A stretch of DNA of 64,000 nucleotides from Flavobacterium limnosediminis JC2902. Lineage in GTDB: Bacteria; Bacteroidota; Bacteroidia; Flavobacteriales; Flavobacteriaceae. The stretch covers positions 124,001 through 188,000 of the forward strand of contig NZ_AVGG01000019.1 in NCBI RefSeq assembly GCF_000498535.1, read 5' to 3'. The notes beneath the pieces were generated by a model. That model worked only from the letters and a program-made list of their open reading frames with translations, was not told the DNA's origin and did not search any database. Below are positions 1 to 10,243 of the stretch, in pieces. Every line of letters starts with the position of its first letter. The first letter of the stretch is position 1. A program made the translations under genes and the position numbers.

Positions 1-78
1 GAAGGATAATTTTAAGTCGTAGTTGGCAGTCACAGTTAACAGACTAAAAACCGAGACTGACAGACAAATCATAAAACA

Positions 79-113
79 AAAACCACAGCAAACTAAAATT
101 CTGCTGTGGTTTT
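79..113. terminator. Bidirectional intrinsic terminator
   Basis: Perfect 12-bp stem (AAAACCACAGCA / TGCTGTGGTTTT, 79-90 and 102-113) with an 11-nt loop, followed by a T run on the plus strand and A run on the other side. It lies just downstream of the SDR gene that ends at 135 on the minus strand. Confidence 0.75.
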
Positions 114-134
114 TTTATTAGAAACTTGTGTGAA

Positions 135-1688
135 TTACCAAGCAATCGGCACGTAATCTTTCAAGAATTTTCCGCACCAATGTTTCCCTGTGTTAATCCC
201 GTCAAACAAAGGATCCATAACTCGCGCTGCACCATCAACAATATCCAACGGTGGCTGAAAGTCTTCTTCTTCCTGCTTTCTTTTTGCTAATTCGGCAGGA
301 TCTTCATCGGTAACCCAACCCGTATCAACCGCATTCATAAAAATACCTTCTTTTGCCAATTCGCCTGCAGCAGTATGCGTTAACATATTCAGTGCTGCTT
401 TGGCCATATTGGTATGCGGATGTCTGGCATCTTTATAACCATAATAAAACTTGCCTTCCATCGCGGAAACATTTATAATGTGTTTTTGTCCCGTGTTGTC
501 TTTCTTCATAACCTCAGCAAGACGGTTACACAAAACAAAAGGTGCCACCGAATTCACCAATTGCACTTCAATCATTTCCGTCGTTTCAATTTGCCCTAAT
601 TTTAAACGCCAGCTGTTCGTTTTTCTTAAATCGACTTGCTGCAAATCGGCATCCAGCTCTCCTTCCGGAAAAACTTCATTGGCAACCAACGCATTATCGA
701 AAGAATAAGGAATTTGAGATAATTGAGCCGAAGCCCGCAATCCAATTCCCGGTTCGGGCCCATGCCAGGTTACCGGCATATTTTGATTGGAAGAAGCACC
801 TGCAGTCAATATTTTCAATTCCTGCAAACAATCGGTATGGTCCACTAATAAATCTTGTACCTGTTTTGGCAAAGAGGCTACAGGTCGCTCTTCGTTCTCC
901 ATTAAATGAGTATAAAACCCGGCGGGACGTCTTACTGTTTGGGCTGCGTTGTTAATCAGAATATCCAAACGTCCGTATTTTTGTTCGATAAAATTGCAGA
1001 AAATCTCTACACTGGGAATGTGTCGCAAATCCAATCCGTGAATTTTTAACCGATGTCCCCACTCCATAAAATCCGCTTCCTTAGCAAAACGAATGGCTGA
1101 ATCTACAGGAAAACGAGTCGTTGCGATAACGGTTGCTCCGCCACGTAAAAGCATCAGCGTAATGTGATACCCAATTTTTAAACGGGAACCTGTTATCACT
1201 GCTATTTGTCCTTTTACATTTGCAGTCTGAAAACGTTTTGCATAATTAAAATCGCCACAATCGCCGCACATCGTATCATAAAAATGGTGCAGTTTAGTAA
1301 ACGATGTTTTGCAGACATAACAATTTCTGGGCGTTTCCAATTCCAATTGTTTCTTATTGGCAAGGTCCACTGGTGCCAGTAATTTTGGAGCAATAAAAAT
1401 ACTCGCTTCACGGGCATGGCGTATTCCGGTTTCTTTTCGGGCTGTTTTGTCTTTATTTTCTTTTTTACGCTTTGCCACTAATTTTCCGTCCTTTTTTCTG
1501 CGGGAAAGCTCTTCGCGATCAGGTCTGGAAAATTGCCCGGCCACCTTAATTAAAGCCGTTCTTTGCGCTTTCGGAATATCAAATATTTGGTCGGTATCGG
1601 TATTTAACTGCGTTAATATCGCTATGCATTTGTCAATTTCTTCCGAAGTTATTGCATTGGTAATTTCTATTTCATCTTTCGTCTTCAT
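135..1688 (-). CDS. SDR-family oxidoreductase with N-terminal zinc-ribbon-like region
   Basis: About 517 residues. The first ~120 residues are Lys/Arg rich; next comes a CxxC-x18-CxxC element (around residues 120-144) that looks like a zinc ribbon, followed by a Rossmann start with ITGSRLKIG (glycine-rich NAD(P)-binding loop), an NNAA motif and the C-terminal SDR helix. At the place where classical SDRs have YxxxK this protein reads TNMAK, so the catalytic Tyr appears absent while the Lys is kept. I chose the ATG at 1688 because the longer reading frame (to 1760) starts inside a heptamer-repeat region. Monocistronic, terminator downstream. Substrate unknown; the fold assignment is secure, the activity is not. 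Confidence 0.75.
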   Translation of the reverse strand: MKTKDEIEITNAITSEEIDKCIAILTQLNTDTDQIFDIPKAQRTALIKVAGQFSRPDREELSRRKKDGKLVAKRKKENKDKTARKETGIRHAREASIFIAPKLLAPVDLANKKQLELETPRNCYVCKTSFTKLHHFYDTMCGDCGDFNYAKRFQTANVKGQIAVITGSRLKIGYHITLMLLRGGATVIATTRFPVDSAIRFAKEADFMEWGHRLKIHGLDLRHIPSVEIFCNFIEQKYGRLDILINNAAQTVRRPAGFYTHLMENEERPVASLPKQVQDLLVDHTDCLQELKILTAGASSNQNMPVTWHGPEPGIGLRASAQLSQIPYSFDNALVANEVFPEGELDADLQQVDLRKTNSWRLKLGQIETTEMIEVQLVNSVAPFVLCNRLAEVMKKDNTGQKHIINVSAMEGKFYYGYKDARHPHTNMAKAALNMLTHTAAGELAKEGIFMNAVDTGWVTDEDPAELAKRKQEEEDFQPPLDIVDGAARVMDPLFDGINTGKHWCGKFLKDYVPIAW

Positions 1689-1740
1689 AAAACAAGGTGT
1701 CGGTCCTGGCGGATCTGCCAAGGCTGCAAATATAGTTTTT

Positions 1741-1800
1741 TTAAAGTCGTAAAGTTTCAAAGTCGAAAGTCGTAAAGTCTTGACTTTTGACTTTCGACTT
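1741..1800. repeat. Degenerate heptamer repeats of the GACTTTC/GAAAGTC type
   Basis: The intergenic strip between the SDR gene and the methyltransferase is made of variants of AAAGTCG / GACTTTC read on either strand. The same heptamer recurs as a perfect tandem array inside the next gene (2344-2375). Confidence 0.7.
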
Positions 1801-1809
1801 TTATCTTTG
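1780..1809 (+). promoter_or_regulatory. Bacteroidetes-type promoter for the methyltransferase gene
   Basis: TTG at 1780-1782, 19-bp spacer, TATCTTTG at 1802-1809: an exact match to the Bacteroidetes -33/-7 pattern (TTG-N19-TAnnTTTG). It overlaps the 5' end of the longest open frame, which is why the ATG at 1840 is preferred as the start. Confidence 0.75.
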
Positions 1810-1839
1810 TATCTTCGCGCCTACTTTGTAAATGTCGTT

Positions 1840-2619
1840 ATGCTATTTCAAATCAAAGCCTATCTAAATTTCCTCTGGCACTCCAAAAATCAACATGGAG
1901 TGCATTCGCCGTTTGTGTATTCTTTGGTGACCAAATGCTTTTACGACAAGAAAATAAAACCGGAATACAAAATCCTGAAAGCATACCGCAACGCATTGCT
2001 TCAAAACAAAAACACAATTGAAGTAACGGATTTCGGAGCCGGATCACGGGTTTTCAAATCGAATACCCGTCAGATTTCAAAAATCGCACAAACCGCCGGA
2101 ATCACTCCGAAACGTGCCGAATTATTGTGCCGAATCGCAAATTATTTCCAACCCGATACTGTTTTGGAAATCGGAACCTCTTTGGGACTAGCAACGTCTG
2201 CCCTATCCTTAGGAAATCAGAAAGCAAAAATCATTACGCTGGAAGGTTGCCCTGAAACTTCAGGAATCGCAAAAACACAATTTCAACAATTCAAACTCGA
2301 TAATATTGAATCAGTTGTAACCGAATTTGAAACGTATCTAAAAGACTTTCGACTTTCGACTTTCGACTTTCGACTGATCTATTTCGACGGGAATCATTCC
2401 AAAAAAGCCACATTAGACTATTTCGAGCTTTTACTTCCAACCATATCCAACGAAACAGTCTGGATTTTCGACGACATCCATTGGTCAGAAGACATGGAAG
2501 CCGCCTGGGAAACCATCAAAAACCATCCGAAAGTTACCGTTACCATCGACACATTCCAATGGGGTCTGGTGTTCTTCCGTTACGAACAGGAAAAAGAACA
2601 TTTTATTATCCGGATCTGA
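1840..2619 (+). CDS. Class I SAM-dependent methyltransferase (O-methyltransferase-like)
   Basis: About 259 residues. The SAM-binding motif I is visible as VLEIGTSLGLAT followed by the acidic strand end IITLEGCPET, then a FDD motif (IFDDIHWS) typical of the catechol O-methyltransferase-like group. The start at 1840 is set by the promoter at 1780-1809; a TTG at 1780 would lie in the -33 element. Inside the gene, near residues 168-179, four perfect copies of a 7-bp unit encode a LSTFDFRL-type stretch, so gain or loss of one unit would shift the frame. Substrate cannot be told from the sequence. Confidence 0.8.
   Translation: MLFQIKAYLNFLWHSKNQHGVHSPFVYSLVTKCFYDKKIKPEYKILKAYRNALLQNKNTIEVTDFGAGSRVFKSNTRQISKIAQTAGITPKRAELLCRIANYFQPDTVLEIGTSLGLATSALSLGNQKAKIITLEGCPETSGIAKTQFQQFKLDNIESVVTEFETYLKDFRLSTFDFRLIYFDGNHSKKATLDYFELLLPTISNETVWIFDDIHWSEDMEAAWETIKNHPKVTVTIDTFQWGLVFFRYEQEKEHFIIRI
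2344..2375 (+). repeat. Tandem heptamer array inside the methyltransferase gene
   Basis: Four perfect consecutive copies of GACTTTC plus a partial fifth (GACT). The unit length is not a multiple of three. Confidence 0.9.
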
Positions 2620-2745
2620 TACTGATCTTTTAAAAATATTAACAAATTAATAACAAATCCAAACCAGTTAACCAATTGAAATTCAGTAACTTTATGTCGC
2701 TATACCACATCTGCAGATGGTTAACAGCAATCATACTTTTTTTAG

Positions 2746-2768
2746 CTCCTCGCCTTATCAGCGGGGAG
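2746..2768 (+). terminator. Intrinsic terminator after the methyltransferase gene
   Basis: CTCCTCGC / GCGGGGAG stem with a 7-nt loop followed by TTTTTATTTTT. It is 126 bp past the stop codon; I see no convincing gene between 2620 and 2857. Confidence 0.65.
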
Positions 2769-2857
2769 TTTTTATTTTTGTTGTAACATAATGCTGATTT
2801 TTTCTACTTATACGCTATCCAATCCGTTTTGAACTTTAAAACCGAAAAACAGCTAAA

Positions 2858-3547
2858 ATGGCACAACCCATAATTGAAATAAAAGGTATTACCCGCGATT
2901 TTCCACTTGGAAACGAAATCGTTTACGTATTAAAAGGAATTGACCTGCACATCAATAAAGGCGAATATGTTGCCTTAATGGGGCCGTCCGGTTCCGGAAA
3001 ATCAACATTAATGAACATCTTGGGTTGTCTGGACACGCCAACGGCCGGTTCGTATGTTTTAAACGGAAAAGACGTAAGTAAAATGGAAGACGACGAATTG
3101 GCAGAAATCCGCAATAAGGAAATCGGATTCGTATTTCAAACCTTCAACCTAATGCCCCGAACAACCGCTTTGGACAACGTGGCTTTACCCATGATTTACG
3201 CCGGACACGGCAAAGAGGATCGCAACAAACGCGCCACAACAGTACTTACCCAAGTTGGCCTTGCCGACCGTATGGACCACAAGCCCAATCAATTATCCGG
3301 AGGTCAGCGTCAGCGCGTAGCAGTCGCAAGAGCTCTGGTGAACCACCCTTCCATTATTTTGGCCGACGAACCTACCGGAAATCTGGACAGTAAAACATCA
3401 GTGGAAATCATGAACCTCTTTGACGAAATCCACGCCAACGGAAATACCGTGATTCTTGTAACCCATGAAGAAGAAATTGCAAGACACGCCCACCGCATCA
3501 TCCGTTTAAAAGACGGCATTATTGAGAGCGACAATCCGAACAGGTAG
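2858..3547 (+). CDS. ABC transporter ATP-binding protein, LolD/MacB type
   Basis: 229 residues, the usual length for a LolD/MacB/FtsE-type ATPase subunit. Visible motifs: Walker [10 protein letters not shown] (about residues 42-50), Q-loop FQTFNLMP, signature [15 protein letters not shown], Walker [13 protein letters not shown] and the switch His (VTHEEE). Such ATPases energise extraction of lipoproteins or export of substrates from the inner membrane. No permease gene is next to it, so the partner must be encoded elsewhere; lolD is the closest guess but not proven. Single gene between a terminator and the palindromic elements at 3621-3734. Confidence 0.9.
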   Translation: MAQPIIEIKGITRDFPLGNEIVYVLKGIDLHINKGEYVALMGPSGSGKSTLMNILGCLDTPTAGSYVLNGKDVSKMEDDELAEIRNKEIGFVFQTFNLMPRTTALDNVALPMIYAGHGKEDRNKRATTVLTQVGLADRMDHKPNQLSGGQRQRVAVARALVNHPSIILADEPTGNLDSKTSVEIMNLFDEIHANGNTVILVTHEEEIARHAHRIIRLKDGIIESDNPNR

Positions 3548-3620
3548 CAGAAGGCAGTATTCAGTGGTCAGTAAACAGAACGCAGATTGCAGAAAAATTC
3601 TATCTAAAAAACCGTAATAA

Positions 3621-3660
3621 CCCGAGTTCCATTTGGTTTATTTGAAGCGAATGGCTCGGG
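3621..3660. terminator. Long hairpin, terminator-like
   Basis: CCCGAG-tt-CCATT pairs with AATGG-CTCGGG across a 16-nt loop; followed by a short T-rich tail. It sits 74 bp after the ABC ATPase gene. Confidence 0.55.
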
Positions 3661-3680
3661 CTTTATCAGTAATCCATGTT

Positions 3681-3734
3681 CCCGCTTTCCGTTCCTCCCG
3701 ATGAAAAATCGGGATCCACTGCAATCGGGGCTAG
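3681..3734. repeat. REP-like palindromic intergenic element
   Basis: Core hairpin TCCCGAT-gaaaa-ATCGGGA (3696-3714) inside an outer frame CCCGCTTTCCGTTCC ... GCAATCGGGGCTAG. A related outer frame with a different core hairpin occurs at 26491-26565, which is why I read this as a dispersed repeat. Confidence 0.6.
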
Positions 3735-3813
3735 TCAGTTTTCGTCTTTTATTTTTGGTTACTCCTCAAAAAACTCAGTAACTTAGCAACTTTGACACTA
3801 AGCAACTCTAAAA

Positions 3814-4386
3814 ATGAAAGTATACACCAAAACCGGCGATAAAGGAACCACCGCACTTTTCGGAGGAACACGCGTTCCAAAACACCACATCCGCATCGAA
3901 AGTTACGGAACCGTAGACGAACTGAATTCATATATCGGACTTATCCGCGATCAGGACATCAACCCACTATACAAAAACGTGTTGATTGAAATACAGGACC
4001 GTCTTTTTACTGTCGGAGCCATTTTGGCAACTCCACCGGAAAAAGAAGTGTTGAAAAATGGCCAACAACGTTTAAACATCAACCGGATTTCGGATCAGGA
4101 CATCCTTTTTCTGGAAAATGAAATCGACAGCATGGATGCAGCGCTTCCGCAAATGACACATTTTGTGCTTCCCGGAGGACACACCACCGTGTCATATTGT
4201 CATATCGCCCGTTGTGTTTGTCGTCGCGCGGAACGTCTGGCTACGCATCTTAATGAATTAGAACCGACAGATGTGCAGGTTCTGACTTACCTAAACCGAC
4301 TTTCTGACTACCTTTTCGTATTGGCACGGAAGTTGTCCCAAGACCTGAACGCTGACGAAGTAAAATGGATTCCCAGAAAACAGTAG
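3814..4386 (+). CDS. Cob(I)yrinic acid a,c-diamide / cob(I)alamin adenosyltransferase (PduO type)
   Basis: 190 residues. The N-terminus KVYTKTGDKGTTALFGG is the ATP-binding signature of PduO-type ATP:corrinoid adenosyltransferases, and the later segments RIESYGTVDELNSYIG and RRAERLA (with downstream NRLSDYLFVLAR) are the other family hallmarks. The enzyme makes adenosylcobalamin, the cofactor needed by the methylmalonyl-CoA mutase encoded at 43.7-47.8 kb; MeaB at 17.4 kb belongs to the same system. Transcribed alone, with an upstream CAACTTTG that could be its -7 box. Family assignment firm. Confidence 0.93.
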   Translation: MKVYTKTGDKGTTALFGGTRVPKHHIRIESYGTVDELNSYIGLIRDQDINPLYKNVLIEIQDRLFTVGAILATPPEKEVLKNGQQRLNINRISDQDILFLENEIDSMDAALPQMTHFVLPGGHTTVSYCHIARCVCRRAERLATHLNELEPTDVQVLTYLNRLSDYLFVLARKLSQDLNADEVKWIPRKQ

Positions 4387-4486
4387 GCAGTGATCAGTAA
4401 GAAGTAATCAGTTCCACATAAGCAACTGTAAACCAAATACTAAGAAACGACGTTCTTAACTTTTTTTAAAATAAAAGAAATTTTAC

Positions 4487-4516
4487 TTGATTTTTTCAGT
4501 ATAAAATTTATTTTTG
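4487..4516 (+). promoter_or_regulatory. Promoter of the DUF2795 gene
   Basis: TTG at 4487-4489, 19-bp spacer, TATTTTTG at 4509-4516, matching the Bacteroidetes consensus; the ATG at 4541 follows 24 bp later. Confidence 0.75.
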
Positions 4517-4540
4517 CATAAAACTATAAATCAATCAAAG

Positions 4541-4762
4541 ATGTATTGGACATTAGAATTGGCGTCTTATTTAAGCGATGCCCCGTGGCCAGCCACAAAA
4601 GATGAACTTATCGACTATGCTATCAGAACTGGAGCTCCCTTAGAAGTAGTGGAAAACTTACAGTCTATAGAAGACGAAGGTGAAATCTACGAATCAATGG
4701 AAGAGATATGGCCAGACTATCCGACCGACGAAGATTACCTTTGGAACGAGGATGAGTATTAA
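4541..4762 (+). CDS. DUF2795 domain-containing small acidic protein
   Basis: 73 residues starting MYWTLELASYLSDAPWPATK. The pattern LASYLsdapWPATKdELIdYAirtGAP is the DUF2795 signature, a small helical domain of unknown role common next to secA or other housekeeping genes in flavobacteria. The C-terminus is strongly acidic (many D/E plus aromatic residues). The ATG at 4541 is preferred over an upstream in-frame start because the -7 box lies at 4509-4516. Upstream of secA but separated from it by a terminator. Confidence 0.8.
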   Translation: MYWTLELASYLSDAPWPATKDELIDYAIRTGAPLEVVENLQSIEDEGEIYESMEEIWPDYPTDEDYLWNEDEY

Positions 4763-4778
4763 AAAATAAAGCACATCG

Positions 4779-4806
4779 AAAAAGTCTCTCACGAGGCTTT
4801 TTTTTT
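4779..4806 (+). terminator. Intrinsic terminator after the DUF2795 gene
   Basis: AAAAAGtCTC / GAGgCTTTTT stem with a 4-nt loop and a run of nine T. Confidence 0.65.
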
Positions 4807-4809
4807 GTG

Positions 4810-4817
4810 TAAATTTG
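4810..4817 (+). promoter_or_regulatory. -7 element of the secA promoter
   Basis: TAAATTTG, 34 bp ahead of the secA ATG. No TTG is present at the expected -33 position. Confidence 0.55.
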
Positions 4818-4851
4818 CACACTATTATTTGAATATAAACCAAACCAGATT

Positions 4852-7800
4852 ATGAGTTTCATAAACAGCATATTAAAAGCTTTTGTGGGTGATAAATCCC
4901 AAAAAGACGTAAAAGCAATTCAACCGATTATTGCCAAAGTAAAGTCATACGAAAGTGCTTTAGCAGCCCTGTCAAATGACGAACTGAGAGCAAAAACAAC
5001 CTATTTCAAGGATCAGATTAAAGCCGCACGTGCCGAAAAAGATGCTAAAATAGAAACTTTAAAACAAGAGGTTGAAGCTACAGAGGACATCGACAAAAGA
5101 GAAGATATCTATGCTGCTATCGATGCCATCGAAAAAGAAGCTTATGAAATCTCAGAAAAAGTACTGACCGATATTCTTCCGGAAGCATTCGCTGTGGTTA
5201 AGGAAACCGCGCGTCGTTTCAAGGAGAACACACAAATTACCGTAAAAGCCACTTCAAAAGACCGCGAATTATCGGCATCAAAATCTTACATCACTATCGA
5301 AGGTGATAACGCGGTTTGGGCAAACTCATGGGATGCCGCAGGAAAAGCCATCACTTGGGACATGATTCACTACGATGTACAGTTAATCGGTGGTACCGTT
5401 TTACATCAGGGTAAAATTGCCGAGATGCAAACGGGTGAAGGTAAAACATTGGTAGCAACCTTACCAATGTACTTAAATGCCTTAACCGGAAACGGAGTGC
5501 ACCTGGTAACCGTGAATGATTACCTTGCTAAACGTGACAGCACGTGGAAAGCGCCTTTATTCGAATTCCACGGATTGACGGTTGACTGTATCGACAATCA
5601 CCAACCAAACACGGATGCAAGACGTAAAGCATACGAAGCCGATATCACTTACGGAACGAATAACGAATTCGGTTTCGATTACCTAAGAGATAACATGGCG
5701 CATACGCCGGGCGAATTGGTACAGAGAAAACACAACTACGCAATCGTCGATGAGGTGGATTCCGTATTGATTGACGACGCTCGTACACCGTTGATTATTT
5801 CAGGTCCGGTGCCGCAGGGAGACCGCCACGAATTCAACGAATTAAAACCGAAAATTGAAAACCTATACAACCTTCAGCGTCAATTGTCGAATGGTTTCCT
5901 TACCGAAGCAAAACGATTACTGAAAGAAGGAAATACAAAAGACGGTGGTTTCCAATTGTTGAGAGCACACCGTGCTTTGCCTAAAAACAAGGCATTAATC
6001 AAATTCTTATCGGAAGAAGGTGTAAAACAGATTCTTCAGAAAACAGAAAACGAATACATGCAGGACAACAACCGCAAAATGCCGATTGTTGACGAAGCGT
6101 TGTATTTCGTAATCGAAGAAAAAAACAATCAGGTTGAATTAACGGACAACGGAATCAAATTCCTTTCACAGGATACTTCCGAAGATTTCTTCATCCTTCC
6201 GGATATCGGTACCGAAATCGCCAATATCGAAAAACAAAAACTTTCAAAAGAAGCCGAAGCTGAAGTTAAAGAACAATTGTTCCAGGATTTCGGAGTGAAA
6301 AGCGAGCGTATTCATACGTTAACTCAGCTTTTAAAAGCCTATACGTTATTCGAAAAAGATACGGAATACGTTATCATGGACAACAAAATCCTTATCGTTG
6401 ACGAGCAAACGGGTCGTATCATGGACGGTCGTCGTTACTCAGACGGTTTACACCAGGCGATTGAGGCGAAAGAGAACGTAAAAATTGAAGCGGCTACCCA
6501 AACCTTCGCCACCGTTACATTACAGAACTACTTCCGTATGTACAGCAAATTGGCAGGTATGACAGGTACTGCAGTTACGGAAGCAGGTGAATTCTGGGAA
6601 ATTTACAAATTAGACGTGGTGGAAATTCCGACCAACAGAGGAATTGCCCGTAAAGATAAAGAAGATTTAATCTACCGTACGGTTCGTGAGAAATTCAACG
6701 CCGTAGCAGAAGATGTTCAGGAAATTGCGGCCTCAGGAAGACCGGTATTGATTGGTACAACTTCGGTGGAGATTTCCGAATTATTAAGCCGAATGCTGAA
6801 AATGCGTGGTGTTCAACACAACGTATTGAATGCGAAATTACACAAACAGGAAGCACAGATTGTTGCCGAAGCGGGTAATGCAGGAGTAGTAACCATCGCA
6901 ACGAACATGGCTGGTCGTGGTACCGATATCAAATTATCGCCGGAAGTAAAAGCGGCAGGTGGTTTAGCGATTATCGGAACAGAGCGTCACGATTCGCGTC
7001 GTGTAGACCGTCAGTTACGTGGTCGTGCGGGACGTCAGGGAGATCCGGGAAGTTCACAATTCTATGTATCTTTGGAAGATAACCTAATGCGTTTGTTCGG
7101 TTCGGAACGAGTAGCGAAAATCATGGACCGAATGGGAATCAAAGAAGGCGAAGTAATTCAGCACTCGATGATGACCAAATCGATTGAAAGAGCTCAGAAA
7201 AAAGTGGAAGAAAACAACTTCGGTACGCGTAAACGTTTATTGGAATACGATGACGTAATGAACGCGCAACGTGAAGTGGTGTACAAACGTCGTCGTCATG
7301 CCTTACACGGAGAGCGTCTAAAAGTGGATTTAGCAAACATGATGTATGATTTGGCGGAATTGGTTGTAGAAAACAATAAAGTTGCCAAAGATTTCAAAAA
7401 TTTCGAATTCGAATTGATCCGTTACTTCGCTATCGAATCTCCGGTTTCAGAAAGTGATTTCCACAAACTTTCGGATATGGAATTGGCCGGTAAAGTATAC
7501 AAAGCTGCCTTACATCATTATGATGAAAAACAGGAGCGTAACGCAAAAGAAGCGTATGCTGTAATTAAAAATGTATATGAAAACAATAACGGTCAGTTTG
7601 AGCGCATCGTGGTTCCGTTTACAGACGGCATCAAAACGCTTAATGTTGTAACCGATTTAGAAAAAGCATATTTATCGACAGGAAAAACGCTTTTGACTGA
7701 TTTCGAAAAGAACATCACCTTGGCAATTGTTGATGAAGCATGGAAAAAACACTTACGCAAAATGGACGAGTTGAAACAATCGGTTCAGTTAGCTGTTCAC

Positions 7801-8217
7801 GAACAAAAAGACCCGTTACTGATTTACAAATTCGAAGCGTTTAACCTGTTCAAAAACATGTTGGACGGTATTAATAAAGAAGTGATTTCATTCCTTTTCA
7901 AAGGTGATTTACCTTCACAAAACCCGAATAACATTCAGGAAGCACACGAAGTACCGGTTCAGGAAGATTATACGATTTCAAAAGAAGAAGTATTAAACAT
8001 TGATGAAATGGCCGCCAGACAACACGAGGCAGGACATATGCAACAAGAACAACATCATCATCATGTAACTGAAACGATTGTACGCGACCAACCTAAAATC
8101 AACCGTAACGACAACGTAACGATTAAACACGTTATGAGCGGTAAAACAGAAACCATGAAGTACAAAAAAGCAGAACCAATGCTGGCTTCAGGAGAATGGA
8201 TTGTTGTGAATGAATAA
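4852..8217 (+). CDS. secA: Preprotein translocase ATPase SecA
   Basis: 1121 residues, the long form usual in Bacteroidota (E. coli SecA is about 900). Visible: Walker A MQTGEGKT (about residues 193-200), [18 protein letters not shown] for Walker B/nucleotide-binding domain 1, the second helicase domain with [11 protein letters not shown] and [24 protein letters not shown], and the helical wing [18 protein letters not shown]. An extra ~170-residue stretch is present between residues about 320 and 490. The C-terminal CxCxSGxxxxxC zinc site is missing; a His-rich patch (EQHHHHV) is found instead. Drives export of unfolded proteins through SecYEG. Monocistronic with its own terminator. Confidence 0.98.
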   Translation: MSFINSILKAFVGDKSQKDVKAIQPIIAKVKSYESALAALSNDELRAKTTYFKDQIKAARAEKDAKIETLKQEVEATEDIDKREDIYAAIDAIEKEAYEISEKVLTDILPEAFAVVKETARRFKENTQITVKATSKDRELSASKSYITIEGDNAVWANSWDAAGKAITWDMIHYDVQLIGGTVLHQGKIAEMQTGEGKTLVATLPMYLNALTGNGVHLVTVNDYLAKRDSTWKAPLFEFHGLTVDCIDNHQPNTDARRKAYEADITYGTNNEFGFDYLRDNMAHTPGELVQRKHNYAIVDEVDSVLIDDARTPLIISGPVPQGDRHEFNELKPKIENLYNLQRQLSNGFLTEAKRLLKEGNTKDGGFQLLRAHRALPKNKALIKFLSEEGVKQILQKTENEYMQDNNRKMPIVDEALYFVIEEKNNQVELTDNGIKFLSQDTSEDFFILPDIGTEIANIEKQKLSKEAEAEVKEQLFQDFGVKSERIHTLTQLLKAYTLFEKDTEYVIMDNKILIVDEQTGRIMDGRRYSDGLHQAIEAKENVKIEAATQTFATVTLQNYFRMYSKLAGMTGTAVTEAGEFWEIYKLDVVEIPTNRGIARKDKEDLIYRTVREKFNAVAEDVQEIAASGRPVLIGTTSVEISELLSRMLKMRGVQHNVLNAKLHKQEAQIVAEAGNAGVVTIATNMAGRGTDIKLSPEVKAAGGLAIIGTERHDSRRVDRQLRGRAGRQGDPGSSQFYVSLEDNLMRLFGSERVAKIMDRMGIKEGEVIQHSMMTKSIERAQKKVEENNFGTRKRLLEYDDVMNAQREVVYKRRRHALHGERLKVDLANMMYDLAELVVENNKVAKDFKNFEFELIRYFAIESPVSESDFHKLSDMELAGKVYKAALHHYDEKQERNAKEAYAVIKNVYENNNGQFERIVVPFTDGIKTLNVVTDLEKAYLSTGKTLLTDFEKNITLAIVDEAWKKHLRKMDELKQSVQLAVHEQKDPLLIYKFEAFNLFKNMLDGINKEVISFLFKGDLPSQNPNNIQEAHEVPVQEDYTISKEEVLNIDEMAARQHEAGHMQQEQHHHHVTETIVRDQPKINRNDNVTIKHVMSGKTETMKYKKAEPMLASGEWIVVNE

Positions 8218-8248
8218 ACAGGATAAATCATCCGATATAAATAAATTA

Positions 8249-8280
8249 ATCCCCAATTACAGTTGTAGTTGGGGATTTTT
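8249..8280 (+). terminator. Intrinsic terminator of secA
   Basis: ATCCCCAAtTAC / GTAgTTGGGGAT stem (8249-8276), 4-nt loop, then TTTTTTATATTTTT. Confidence 0.85.
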
Positions 8281-8306
8281 TATATTTTTATACAAATTAA
8301 CATCGT

Positions 8307-8885
8307 ATGAAGCTCAAAATCACCTTTATAACATTACTCGTTACCGTGGGCATTTCCGCGCAATCGATGGATGATTTAAAGCGTGATTCCAAAATGCTTT
8401 ATGAAGCCACTTACAATATGGCGTTCGATACCATGCTTGATTTCACCTATCCGCTGGTATTTAAATTTGTGGAGAGAGCCGACATGTACGGAGCCCTTGA
8501 CAGTTCTTTTCAGAACGAGACCTACAGTATTCGTTATTTGTACACCACTCCTCATTTTTCCTATTCCGACATCAATGCATTTGACAACGGTTTATATTGT
8601 GTTGTAAGTTATGAGAATTCCATTCGCATGACCTATAACCAACCCTTAAACAATGAAGCTACCCAAAAACGAATCATGGAAACACTTCAGAAATCCTTCC
8701 CCGGTTCCATCATTCGATTTGAAAAAGAGCGCAACGCCTTTAACATCATAAAAACCGATAAACTCGTGGCCATTTATGATGACTTTACCGAAGGAGAATG
8801 GAAATTCATAAGTTACGATCCGAAATACAAAGAATTACTCGATGCTGTTATTACCGAAAAAGTAAGAAAGCAGTTGGGCTTATAA
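8307..8885 (+). CDS. Secreted protein of unknown function
   Basis: 192 residues with a signal peptide (MKLKITFITLLVTVGISAQS, cleavage probably after SAQ). The mature part is a mixed alpha/beta domain without Cys clusters, repeats or membrane segments; I recognise no catalytic motif. Similar short secreted proteins are common in flavobacteria. It stands alone between the secA terminator and a degenerate hairpin (about 8946-8980) that resembles the secA terminator in sequence. Confidence 0.75.
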   Translation: MKLKITFITLLVTVGISAQSMDDLKRDSKMLYEATYNMAFDTMLDFTYPLVFKFVERADMYGALDSSFQNETYSIRYLYTTPHFSYSDINAFDNGLYCVVSYENSIRMTYNQPLNNEATQKRIMETLQKSFPGSIIRFEKERNAFNIIKTDKLVAIYDDFTEGEWKFISYDPKYKELLDAVITEKVRKQLGL

Positions 8886-9001
8886 ATTTTGTCTGCATTA
8901 ATAGTGTTTCCCATTAAAAAAAATCCGAAATAAGATTAAAATACAAATCCCCAACCACTTCGTAATTGAGGACTTTTGTATATAATATTCAAACACTTTT
9001 T

Positions 9002-10243
9002 TTATTTATCAACCTCAGCATTCATTCCGAACCGGACAATTTTGTAAGACACCTTTTCTTCATCACCTCCCTGACTCCACGCTACCAATGCTTCCTTTTC
9101 ATTCAAAATTTTTACCACCGGAAAAGTCGCCGTGCTTTCAACAGATGTTAAGAATTTTGTATCTGAAATTTTCCCGTCATTGGTCCTGTGTTGCAACCCG
9201 ATTCTGTTAAAATAAGTTCCGTCAACCTCTGTCGTCTCGTCCCAAACAATTAAAATCCCTCCTGTACCTAAAGTCGTAATTTGCGGATGCTTGGCCGATG
9301 GATTGTCACTGACACTAACCCGTTGGGAAAAGTTACGGCCATTATCGGGGGAATTTGCATAAAACACACCTGCTCCTCCACCCATGGTAAACCAGGCAAA
9401 GTGCAATCCTGTTTCGTTTTGTGTCATGGTCGGTCCGGTATGGGGACAGCCGTTTATTTTCCAGTCATCAGCACTGATACGCTTCGGAGCGGAAAAGGTT
9501 TTACCGTTATCCGATGAATAACAAAGAACCATATCACGGATTTCTTCATCGATAATATCCCTGTAGGCCGCATAAATAATACCATTCTTCCCAACATATA
9601 AATCGGTACGGCAACACTGGCAGGTAGTTTCCCCGACAGGTTTTTCATTCTGAAAACCATTTTTCCCGTTGGTTTGGGCATAATACAATGTAGAGCCGTC
9701 CAAGTCTGTTTTACTTCGATTGTCGAGCCAGATGATTGCCACTTCTCCATTTGGCAGTAAATCAATATCAAAATAACGCTGATCGATTCCGTCTGCATCT
9801 TTTACCAATTTCGTGGCAGGTGACCAACTTTTTCCCCCATCAAACGATTGGGAATACTGAATCAGTCCGCCGTATTTTTTCTTTGGTGTCGGATTATCAA
9901 TGCCCCATACCGCAATGATTTCCCCATTGGGTTTGAAAACCATCTTCGGCATATTCTCCCCGTGGAGTTCCACCCCTTTGCTGGACGGAATTTCAACAGG
10001 CAGATCAAACTTATTCCTTTCAGTATCGAAAACCGAAAAATTAAGAACAGCGTCTTTACCTTTGATTTCCTTACCGAAACTCATCACAATCCGTCCCTGA
10101 GTATCAGAAGTTAAAAACGGACAGGTGGTTGTAACTCCCTTTTCAAGAGAAATGAATTCCGCATCGGTTTGCACTATCTGGGAATTAACGTTTTGCAATG
10201 AAAACAATGTCATCACAAAAACAAAAAAAAGATTATTTTTCAT
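9002..10243 (-). CDS. Secreted sialidase-like beta-propeller (Asp-box/BNR) protein
   Basis: 413 residues from the ATG at 10243, starting with a signal peptide (MKNNLFFVFVMTLFSLQNVNSQ). Asp-box motifs (SxDxGxxW type) are visible as SFDGGKSWS, SSDNGKTFS and SPDNGRNFS, pointing to a six-bladed propeller of the sialidase superfamily. The sialidase Arg triad and Asp/Tyr residues cannot be assigned, so a binding rather than hydrolytic role is possible. A CQCC motif lies mid-protein. Its ATG overlaps the end of the TonB receptor gene by 11 bp, so the two are translationally coupled and likely work together at the outer membrane. Confidence 0.8.
   Translation of the reverse strand: MKNNLFFVFVMTLFSLQNVNSQIVQTDAEFISLEKGVTTTCPFLTSDTQGRIVMSFGKEIKGKDAVLNFSVFDTERNKFDLPVEIPSSKGVELHGENMPKMVFKPNGEIIAVWGIDNPTPKKKYGGLIQYSQSFDGGKSWSPATKLVKDADGIDQRYFDIDLLPNGEVAIIWLDNRSKTDLDGSTLYYAQTNGKNGFQNEKPVGETTCQCCRTDLYVGKNGIIYAAYRDIIDEEIRDMVLCYSSDNGKTFSAPKRISADDWKINGCPHTGPTMTQNETGLHFAWFTMGGGAGVFYANSPDNGRNFSQRVSVSDNPSAKHPQITTLGTGGILIVWDETTEVDGTYFNRIGLQHRTNDGKISDTKFLTSVESTATFPVVKILNEKEALVAWSQGGDEEKVSYKIVRFGMNAEVDK

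Noticed and set aside
2640..2780. Short sRNA before the ABC ATPase gene
   Set aside because: A TAACTTTA-like element and the terminator at 2746 are present, but no -33 element fits and the hairpin is more simply the end of the methyltransferase transcript.
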